Positions 56,339-64,000 of a stretch of DNA of 64,000 bases are shown here, piece after piece. A program made the position numbers and the translations under genes. The notes under the pieces were generated by a model that saw only the letters and a program-made list of their open reading frames with translations, did not search any database and was not told the DNA's origin. Source of the stretch: Stenurella melanura (lineage: Eukaryota > Arthropoda > Insecta > Coleoptera > Cerambycidae); NCBI GenBank assembly GCA_963583905.1, contig OY757309.1:116561453-116625452 (forward strand), given 5' to 3'. Each line of letters opens with the position of its first letter. The first letter of the stretch is position 1.

Positions 56339-57140
56339 ACAGGCCAGGCCCGCAGACTCTCAATCGCGAGGGGTCCAACACGCCGAGGGGCCCTAAGGGT
56401 TTATCTACAGACTCTCATTAAATTTACTTGGTCGTCCAAGTAAAAATCCGTACGTGACGTTTTAGATTTAGTGCATGATGCAATTGGTGCATTAATTGCA
56501 AAGCGACTTACTGAGTTAGCCCTACATCTGCATCAGCTCTTTTGCAGTCAAAATATCTTGACAATTTTAAAGCTTGGGGGAAAGTTGAAGAGTTAACAAG
56601 GCAGATAAAGTCTAAAAGATGTGATAGGTACTCATTTTATAAAACTGTGTGAGAAAAGTAAAAAATTAGCTACTGAATTTAATGGAGTTGTTAGTAATAA
56701 TTCTTTAATAGATATTGAAAATGATTTAACAAAACAAAGAGTCAGAGTAAGAAAAAAATCACTTCAGATGAATTTGGTAATTTTACTCCAGAGCAAAATT
56801 TTAAAATAAAAACCTTTCCTAGAATACTTGATAGTGCTTTAACCAGCATTGAAGAGAGATTTGTACCTTATAAAGACCTTTATAAGGATTCTGCATGGTT
56901 AAATCCAGAAAAAAATTAAGAATATTTCCAATTTTTGTGATATTACAGGGGTTTCCGAAGAACACTTTTATTAAGCTTAGTAAACTCACTTGTGTTAATA
57001 GAGTCAATATATTAGGATTAAAACAATTTGCTGGCCAATACGTTGCTTTGACAGCTGAATGCAGGAAAAAGTTCGGGAAAATGCAGCGAAGAATAGTAAA
57101 TTCCATGACTGACAATGAAGAAAGTGTAACGAAAAAATAA
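56339..57140 (+). pseudogene. hAT (ZMYM-type) transposon fragment
   Basis: A left end with CAGGCCCGCAG and a GGGGCCCT box at 56345-56395 resembles insect hAT ends. Degenerate transposase follows: ALLQSKYLDNFKAWGKVEEL near 56535, then in the 56621-56809 frame a region of the CEKSKKLATEF type, then KKITSDEFGNFTPEQNFKIK near 56750 and PRILDSALTSIEERFVPYKD near 56820, which match the middle of zinc-finger MYM-type hAT transposases in style. Stops and shifts separate the pieces. The right TIR was not found. Confidence 0.6.
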
Positions 57141-57889
57141 TTTTTTCGTTTAAGCACCCGTGCTAAATAAATTTGAATTACCCGCCGAAATAACGACAGG
57201 AAGTCAACAAGTGCGCATACGCGGTAGAAGCATCATTTGAAATATCCCTGCTAGTTCACTTTTGATTTCGACCTAGGTGAGTGAAGACTGTTACTTGTTC
57301 TTTAACGAATTTTCACGTTTATTTCTTTAATCCTTTGATATTTTGAATATATTTGATTAAATGATGTCATATTATTGAGTTAACGTTGCTGTATAGTTAT
57401 TTTTGGGAATTAAAGGATATTCCGTATAATAATTAATTTTTATTAACACACATGTTTGTGTGATGTCGGCGTCCATTTGGACACATGCTAATTCATTAAT
57501 TATCGCGGCAACCCACTGGGCAAAGTAATATTTCAGCAATGTTCTAGAAATCTTATCTTGGAAGTTGTAACATACGAGCAATGAATATTTAGGTTCCCGC
57601 AACTTTGATGCAACAGCCCTAACGGCCATGCAGCAATATTGCAGTGCAATGTTACATATTGCAAAGTACCGGCAAGGTTTATGACTTTTGATTGTAAAGT
57701 TGTAGAAACTTTACAAAGCAGAAAATTAAAATATCAATATGATTACATCAATAATTTCCATGTACATTTCAATTATTTTTTTACTGAAATGTTCTAATGA
57801 AACTAACATTTGTATTGAAAATATAACTTTACATCAACGTTTTCTACGCTTATACAGAGAATTGTGCAAACTGGACCTAGAAAGTGGAG
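57141..57889. other. No gene supported
   Basis: The minus-strand ORF 57372-57629 (85 codons) and the start of the plus-strand ORF at 57739 show no recognised motif. Confidence 0.35.
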
Positions 57890-58115
57890 AAAAACAACTA
57901 TACACCCTGCCTGTATTTTTGTTTATTTTGCATAATCTTTTTCAGGGCTTAATAAACAAAAAGTGAATGTCATGGGACAAATTCTATTTATACAATTTAT
58001 ATTTTTAACCAGTTTTTTTGTAATACAAGACTACGTTGTGGAAAAATAACATCCACTTTTTCGCTATTAAACCCTGAAGATGATGCAAAATAAACAAAAT
58101 ACTTTACGCGTGGTA
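57890..58115. mobile_element. 225-bp palindromic MITE
   Basis: The arms pair from AAAAACAACTA at the left with TAGTTGTTTTT at the right, through 'tttgtttattttgcat' and 'cagggcttaata' with complements. The loop is about 70 bp. The ORFs 57739-57966 and 58080-58316 overlap the arms and are not treated as genes. Confidence 0.7.
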
Positions 58116-60126
58116 GTTGTTTTTATATCCTTTTTAGGTCCAATTTCCACAATTTTCTGCATAAGCATAGGAGACGTTGATATAGTTACATTTTCAAGAC
58201 AAATGTTAGTTTTTGGCTATCCAACCCTGAATAAGTTTATATCAAATAAACAAAATATGGACAAGTTAAATGTTTTTCTTTTCTTAGTCCATACATTTGT
58301 CTGCATAAGTAACTGACAAAGTACAATTTTCTTTTTCAAATAGTATGGCATGCACTCCCACTTTTGATCTACGAGATTGTTTTTTTTACAGAATAGTTCA
58401 TAATATTCCCAAGCACTTAAACTGGCCGAGGTAACAAATCATATGCCGAATCTAAAGGAAAAATTTATTTTGTGCTTCTGTAGATATCAAAATTAGTCTT
58501 AGTATAAACTCAAATTGTTTAGTAAATACAAAATAAAATGCAAAATGTTATACATATATTTATTTATTGTCACGTGATGAATAACTTACATTTCTAATTT
58601 TATTACAAATTAGTTTGTAGTTTTTGTATTATTTAACACGAATTTTATAGAAAAAAAATGTTACCAATAACAGAAGCCAAGAAAACATATCTGTGGAGTC
58701 TATCTTTATCTATTGATGACTATACTTCGTAGATATCTTGTTTTCGCATGTTGGAGCCACGCCATGGAAAACCTTTCAAACTGGTCGTCACTTAAATTCG
58801 GGAATTATATCCGTACCTACTGCAGCTGCAAAATATAACAATATTAACTACCTGATTATTATGCTACCAACTACTGCAGTGAATATTTTAAAACTTTATA
58901 ATCAAAGTACTATTACAGTACGAAACAATATATGACTTTTTAAAAAGTAATTGGACACCTTAGATATTGTACAGGTAATAGGTATACAATCCTTTACCCC
59001 CTTGTATGACATAGGTTAGCATATTTTGGGATGTGCCACATACATCCAATCTCAGAGCATACTGAAATTAATCATTTGCAGAAAAAAAATTCTAGTGGCC
59101 AAACGTAGAAAATTACGATGAGAAGTAAGTCTCTAGACCGAGCACTCAGTTTTGAAAATTAGTAAGCACTTGTTTAATTAAGACAACGAAATTAAGTACC
59201 TATAGCTTAAAAGCAGGCCTTTAACTTAGATTTAATGACATTCATTGATGCACATATTTAGTAGCATTAAACTATTAGAGAATGACGATTTCATTGAGAC
59301 GTAATTTTATTAACCTCAAACTTACCGTTCTATCACTCACTTTTTTCTTCTCCATATTGAAAACTCCATTAAAAAAAATTATAAAATGAATGTAGGTACC
59401 GCTTCTATGTTTTTTATTTAATTCCAACCCAATTCAACGACGCTTTCACTTCCACAAAAATGCCGAGACAAGCAAGTGAACTGACATTCGACAGTTAGAA
59501 AATGGCGTGCGTTTGGAACACAGATCAAATATTATATATGGTTTGGAACTACTAAATTGTAAAAATGGAAACAAGTTGAAAAACAATAAGGACTGGATTT
59601 TGCAATTTTCATGTTACTTGTACTTTAGTTTAACTCAATGTTCCACAAAGTTGTGCTTGCAATGTTACTCTTGTCAATTAAAATCAAATATATAGTGATT
59701 TACAGACCTAACTTACGATATATTTGCAAAATTAACATTGAGGCAAAGTTTCGTTTGTATTTTACATTTGAACTTGTAATGTATTTTGACATAAACTTAC
59801 AAATTTTACTTATTTCTTTTAAATTTGCTGAAGCTTTCCAGCAACTGAACAATTAAAAAATACTAAAATTAACTAAACGCAACATTGCAGGAAACTTTTG
59901 CAACTTTCAATGCCCAGTGGGAATTTTGTATTTTGTGGTCGCTTGAGACACAATACCGTGGTGTTTTGTCATTATTTAGATTATTTGTACGAGGATTAAA
60001 CTCGGAAATTAATCAAAGGATAAATTAGAATCTTAGCTAAGTCTTTCGCTTTGGAAAAGACGTTTTTAAAAAGATTTTAAAAAGTCAAAAGTTCACAACT
60101 CAAAGAAATTAACTTATTTATTTTAT
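58116..60126. other. No gene seen
   Basis: AT-rich sequence. The overlapping ORFs at 59507-59695 and 59638-59856 have no motif. The segment next to 60126 is the flank of the gypsy-type element. Confidence 0.4.
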
Positions 60127-60295
60127 AGTGTTACAATTAAACACATGTGGCAAGTTCGAGAATGGATATAAATCTAATGAGCTCTATAGCAAAACTCCTA
60201 TTTATAAGCTAGGTATTTATTGTCTAGTAAGCAGCATGCATCATGTGGCCATTAGGTAACATTAGCATAATGTAGATAAGGATGCTCACATAACT
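60127..60295 (-). repeat. Probable 3' LTR of the gypsy-type element
   Basis: On the minus strand it starts AGTTATGTGAGC directly after the polypurine tract GGGATGGAGG (60296-60305) and contains AATAAA near 60218 and TATAAATAG near 60203. The far end is placed at ACACT/AGTGT (60127), because errantivirus LTRs commonly have AGT...ACT ends, but the LTR could extend further. The 5' LTR is outside the window, so the length cannot be checked here. Confidence 0.5.
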
Positions 60296-60304
60296 CCTCC
60301 ATCC

Positions 60305-61996
60305 CTAAGCTGAAAAAATAAAGGATTTTGTTTTTTCAGTATTTTTCGATGAATTCTCAGGGGGTGTGTCCTGGTTCTCTCGTTCGGCATCTTTCTTAAA
60401 GCTGAACAATGTGTGAAACATTTTTTGTTTCTTAGGGTAGATAAATTTCAGAAAGCAAATTAATAAAATAACAATAATTATAGATAAACATATATATAAG
60501 TCCGTATGATCACTTCTGTTAATATCACTAAGTGTCTTTAGTTCGTGTAAATGGGTTTCGTCAGCCATGCGTTTGATGTCTGCGAGTCGATTCACTTCTA
60601 TTTGTTTGTAGGGGATGACTTCTTTGTTGTTCTCCTTGGTGGACAATGTTCTCACTGGGAGGATTTCCAAGGGTGTTCCAGGGATGAAACCGGCAATGTT
60701 GTAGAATTCATGTCCATGGATAGATATACTACATTTTTGGGGTATATATATCAGATGGGGTTGGTCAATGATATTGTAACCATGTTCTCCGCATTGCTTT
60801 TCTATTGTCATCTTAGTGGCTGGTATGGCTAATACATAGGCGTTGTTTATTCGTTCCACAATGTCATTTTTTATGACGACGTCTGTAGTTTGGCAGGGTG
60901 CTGATCCAGCGCCGCTAAGTATTTGGGGTAGGCAATCTCCTTGTGATACGGTTTGTGTCACATGATACAAACACAGGTCCTCGATACGTGGGCATGGTAG
61001 TTCTTCGTAGTGGTGATAAGTCGAGTTTACAAGGATAAATGGTTTTAGGGGGATTATGGTTTTATTTAGAGCGGGTATAGGGAATAAGTGGTAATAATCG
61101 TATAAACCTTCGCTCAAAATAGGGAAGTGAAATATGAAGCATATGGTTTGCTTTACATAATAAATTTCTGTTTTTATTAGTTCGTAATAACTCTGAATAT
61201 TTTTAAATTCTGGGGTTCCCTCGATATACAGGGTATTCATTATCCTTGTCAGATCAATTAGATCATTAATAGGTAGAATAGCACTATGTATTGATTCTAG
61301 GTGTGCAAATAATATTGCATCTTGTATGTTGTCTAGTATGGTAATTAACGATAAACAATCTATAATCATATTGTCTAGAAAATTTTGCAATCTTAAAAAT
61401 AGTGTAAATTTATTCAAGCTTTGTTCAATCGTTCTTATTCTAGTATTTATTTGATTTTGATTAATAGTGATTTTTTCGAATGTTGATATTGTTTCGTTCA
61501 TGAAATTGTTTGTAATTGTTAAATAATTTTCTAAATCTGTATGCATCTCTTTCTGGTTTGACTCTAGGATGGATATAGCGTTGTCATATCGTTTTGCGTC
61601 GTCCGAATCTAAGGTGCCAAAGGCCCATTTGGAAGCTTTTCCAATTATATTAAAAAGGCCTCTTTTTGTTCGTGTATTTCCTAACGGTTTCACGTTTTTC
61701 AGTTTATTTTCCGCTTGATTTAGTAAGTATTCTAGATGTTCATATATATTATTTAATTGCGGATATAGTTCGTCGTTTACGTTTATAATGGGTTTTATTG
61801 TTTTCATATTTATTTTTATACTTAATATGGGGGCATCAAAATTTGTTAAATCGATGTATTTTATAAATGAATGTTTTTGTGAAGTGGTTCGGGCTTTGCC
61901 TAACGAAAAAGGAAGGATAGGGTTAGAAATTTTATCTATCTTGATTTGTGCTTGTACTAGCGACGTCAGGTACAATATGGCTATTAGTCCCAGCAT
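60305..61996 (-). CDS. env: Env-like fusion glycoprotein of a gypsy-type errantivirus, intact ORF
   Basis: 563 codons from ATG 61996 to TAG 60305. It is a membrane fusion protein of the baculovirus F type found in insect errantiviruses. Seen are an N-terminal signal peptide (residues 1-17), a furin-like site RTKR at residues 109-112 followed directly by a hydrophobic, Gly-containing fusion-peptide region, a long Ile/Asn-rich coiled region, a Cys-containing ectodomain, a transmembrane helix at about residues 500-520 and a ~43-residue charged tail. The ATG overlaps the end of pol by 65 bases in another frame, so expression likely needs a spliced RNA. The ORF ends at the polypurine tract. It is unbroken, unlike nearly everything else here. 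Confidence 0.9.
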   Translation of the reverse strand: MLGLIAILYLTSLVQAQIKIDKISNPILPFSLGKARTTSQKHSFIKYIDLTNFDAPILSIKINMKTIKPIINVNDELYPQLNNIYEHLEYLLNQAENKLKNVKPLGNTRTKRGLFNIIGKASKWAFGTLDSDDAKRYDNAISILESNQKEMHTDLENYLTITNNFMNETISTFEKITINQNQINTRIRTIEQSLNKFTLFLRLQNFLDNMIIDCLSLITILDNIQDAILFAHLESIHSAILPINDLIDLTRIMNTLYIEGTPEFKNIQSYYELIKTEIYYVKQTICFIFHFPILSEGLYDYYHLFPIPALNKTIIPLKPFILVNSTYHHYEELPCPRIEDLCLYHVTQTVSQGDCLPQILSGAGSAPCQTTDVVIKNDIVERINNAYVLAIPATKMTIEKQCGEHGYNIIDQPHLIYIPQKCSISIHGHEFYNIAGFIPGTPLEILPVRTLSTKENNKEVIPYKQIEVNRLADIKRMADETHLHELKTLSDINRSDHTDLYICLSIIIVILLICFLKFIYPKKQKMFHTLFSFKKDAERENQDTPPENSSKNTEKTKSFIFSA

Positions 61997-63287
61997 CTGA
62001 AACAGGTAATTTTCCTTTTAGATTTCTGGCTGGTTTAAGCGTAGATTTGTGGCGTGTGCCTTTTGTTGTTAATATTTTATTTTGTTGGTCTTGAACGACC
62101 ATAACTGATTCGTAGGGAGTAGCGATTTTATTTCTGAGAGTTAATTTTGCATACGCGGTTTTGTGCGTGGTAATCGGTTCTGGTTCATTTCTATTTTCGT
62201 TGACTTTCGAAAGGTCTTTACTCTTTTCGTTATTCTCGTTAACCATTCTTTCTATTATTTGTAAGTTTGTACTGTGTCTGTTAACGTAATCATTAATAAT
62301 GTCGTGTTCGGACATTTCGAATGCCGTTTTATTATCGAAATCTCCTTTTATAATTTGAAAAGGTGTAAATTTTGTTGCTGAATGCATTGAGTTATTATAT
62401 CCTAAAATCGCGTAACTCATTAACGTTTCGACCGTTTGTGTCTTGTTTAGTCCCGTATTTAATATACGTAGTCCTTCTAGTATAGTAGAGTGAAATCGCT
62501 CTATAGGGGATTTACTACCAGGATTTCTTACAGTTGTAAAGTGTAATTCGATACTATGTTTAGCACAAAATTCTTCGAATAAATGATTTTTAAATTCGGT
62601 TCCTAGGTCGCAAGTGATTTTTCTGGGGATACCGTAGTGTGACATGTATTTTAGTAAACCTTCGCAAACATGAGTAGCTGTAAGGCAAATAGGGTAAGCT
62701 TGTCCGAAACGGCTAAAACTATCTATTACAGTTAAAAATTTCTGTTTGCTCACAACAAATGTGTCTATGTACAAATGTTCAAAAGGACGATGTCCAATAG
62801 GGGTTGACTGAAATACAATTTTATGTGGATGTCGTTCATATTTTGTTTTCTGACAGGTGACACAAGTATTTATGTAATTTATTACGTCATTGTTTAAATT
62901 TGGCCAATAGTACAGGTTTCGCAGGGCGAGGGTGGTTTCGTTAATACCGCGGTGTACAGTTTTTTGTTCGTGGTGGTATTTGATTTTTTCTTGTTGCGAT
63001 TCTGGTTTTTCGATATCGTCAACGTAGTTATTTGTCTGTACTAGTTTGTAAGCAGTATGTTGAAAATGTCGCTGCAAAATGGGAATTATTTCTTGCATAA
63101 TCCGTTCGTCAATTAGTATTCCGTATAGTGTTTTAGGTTTTACATATTCTTTAAAAGTTTTCACTACTTCGTTTTCAAACATGTCTTTATTTCTACTAGG
63201 AAAAACTATCTGATATCTAGTTTTTGTCCCGAATGGTTTTGCGAGTCTTACGTGGGTACAGGTATTGTCTTTACTAGCTGTAATCAT
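61932..63287 (-). CDS. pol: Gypsy-type pol: integrase part
   Basis: The integrase inserts element cDNA. The frame carries an HHCC-type zinc region (HRGINETTLALRNLYYWP, CVTCQKTKYERHP), then the DDE core: YIDTFVV (Asp), CDLGTEFKNH (Asp) and SPIERFHSTI (Glu) at the expected spacing, all three intact. A C-terminal region with basic stretches follows. The frame is separated from the upstream RNase H frame by a one-base shift at 63274-63287, so either the element is defective or the base is a sequence error. It overlaps env by 65 bases. Confidence 0.92.
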   Translation of the reverse strand: MITASKDNTCTHVRLAKPFGTKTRYQIVFPSRNKDMFENEVVKTFKEYVKPKTLYGILIDERIMQEIIPILQRHFQHTAYKLVQTNNYVDDIEKPESQQEKIKYHHEQKTVHRGINETTLALRNLYYWPNLNNDVINYINTCVTCQKTKYERHPHKIVFQSTPIGHRPFEHLYIDTFVVSKQKFLTVIDSFSRFGQAYPICLTATHVCEGLLKYMSHYGIPRKITCDLGTEFKNHLFEEFCAKHSIELHFTTVRNPGSKSPIERFHSTILEGLRILNTGLNKTQTVETLMSYAILGYNNSMHSATKFTPFQIIKGDFDNKTAFEMSEHDIINDYVNRHSTNLQIIERMVNENNEKSKDLSKVNENRNEPEPITTHKTAYAKLTLRNKIATPYESVMVVQDQQNKILTTKGTRHKSTLKPARNLKGKLPVSDAGTNSHIVPDVASTSTNQDR

Positions 63288-64000
63288 TACTTAGTTGATT
63301 TTTAAATGTATTTATTGCATTTTCTGAAATGGGAATATTTAATATTGGGTTTTCGGTTGCAGAATGTATTGTTTCATTTGACGCCTGTGATCTAGGGGGA
63401 CAAATTTGCGTATCCGAGATTACATTAATTTTCGGAGTGTTCTGCACTGTTAAGTCGGCGGGGGAAACATCCTCGTCTGATCGAAATTCTAGATCAATTA
63501 AGTCATCTAATGTTAACTCAGGGAAATCGGTTTCTAATTTGTTTTGATCCGAATCGTCTATATTGCCGTCAATAGATTTGTTTTCTATTGGATGTATTTC
63601 AGGCTGAATTTCAATACGCGAGAGAGCGTCTGCTACTTTATTTTCTTTACCCTTTTTGTATATTATGTCATAGTCATATTCCATTAATTTTAAACGCCAT
63701 CGCATAAGGCGACTGTTTGGCTCTTTCAAGTTATTAACCCACTGTAGAGGTTTGTGGTCTGTAACTATGGTGAATTTTCGGCCAAATAGGATTGGACGCC
63801 AGTATTTTGTAAAATTCAAGATGGATAATAACTCTTTTTCTATAGTACTGTAATTTATTTCCGCAGGGTTAAGGGTGCGACTAGCGTACGCTACTGGTTT
63901 ATCATTACCTATAGTTCCTTGTGATAAAACCGCCCCGATTGCGTAGTTACTAGCATCGGTGGTGAGTATAAAAGGCTTAGTGAAGTCAGGGTATTGTAAC
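63274..64000 (-). CDS. pol: Gypsy-type pol: RT connection and RNase H (partial at window edge)
   Basis: The frame is open from the right edge (64000) to the TAG at 63274; the true start lies outside. RNase H boxes are complete: TTDASNYAIGAVLSQG (Asp), TIEKELLSIL (Glu), VTDHKPLQWV (Asp) and VADALSRIE (Asp). A hydrophilic linker follows before the integrase. The reverse transcriptase palm is to the right of the window. The domain order RNase H then integrase, with env downstream, is that of gypsy/errantiviruses. Confidence 0.92.
   Translation of the reverse strand, partial: LQYPDFTKPFILTTDASNYAIGAVLSQGTIGNDKPVAYASRTLNPAEINYSTIEKELLSILNFTKYWRPILFGRKFTIVTDHKPLQWVNNLKEPNSRLMRWRLKLMEYDYDIIYKKGKENKVADALSRIEIQPEIHPIENKSIDGNIDDSDQNKLETDFPELTLDDLIDLEFRSDEDVSPADLTVQNTPKINVISDTQICPPRSQASNETIHSATENPILNIPISENAINTFKNQLSNDYS

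Noticed and set aside
60551..60832. 93-codon plus-strand ORF
   Set aside because: Antisense shadow of the intact env frame.

Overview
ORGANISM AND CHARACTER. The window is AT-rich eukaryotic nuclear DNA, almost certainly from an insect. It is packed with broken transposable elements: jockey-like and RTE-like non-LTR elements, BEL/Pao, an env-bearing gypsy/errantivirus, DUF4817 mariner-like elements, hAT, a MULE, many foldback/MITE hairpins and a Polinton/Maverick. The only host gene I can support is one homeodomain exon of a LIM-homeobox gene of the Arrowhead (Awh) type at 49267-49493, minus strand. There is no sign of a prokaryotic or organellar origin. A TE-rich beetle-like genome would fit, but the order cannot be proven from the sequence.

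LAYOUT. 1-6750: AT-rich DNA with a 240-bp tandem duplication, a 1.5-kb foldback and an hAT-like MITE. 6756-9660: an internally deleted jockey-type element with an exactly spaced Inr+DPE promoter. 9661-30700: a decayed ~21-kb Polinton/Maverick (endogenous adintovirus-like). Its ~1-kb terminal inverted repeats (TIRs) contain arrays of the ETS consensus ACCGGAAGTG. Inside lie a retroviral-type integrase and a DUF8207-like ORF (minus), then a phospholipase A2-like protein, an adenain-like protease, a small basic ORF, a capsid-like protein and a nuclease-like ORF (plus), and finally a protein-primed type-B DNA polymerase (minus). The Polinton was itself hit by a second jockey-like element (10700-13490), a MULE with perfect 9-bp target duplications (20257-21692) and a 3.9-kb long-TIR element that splits polB (24261-28136). 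That last element carries its own smaller insertions. 30700-48300: fragments of mariner, non-LTR, BEL/Pao, RTE and several MITEs. 48300-60100: the Awh exon, then more repeats, including a 603-bp TIR element whose unoccupied target site is present 1.2 kb away, and a hAT fragment. 60127-64000: the 3' part of a gypsy-type errantivirus on the minus strand (pol, env, probable 3' LTR), running off the right edge.

HOW THE PARTS WORK TOGETHER. The integrase, DNA polymerase, protease and capsid-type genes once formed a self-synthesising, virus-like element. Every one is now broken by stops, frameshifts or insertions, and the polymerase has lost a catalytic aspartate. The best preserved ORFs are the 563-codon env of the gypsy element and a three-exon MULE protein that contains only the DNA-binding N-terminal part and carries one premature stop. 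The order of nesting gives a relative history: Polinton first, then the jockey-like, MULE and long-TIR insertions, then the mini-hairpin inside one arm of the long-TIR element.
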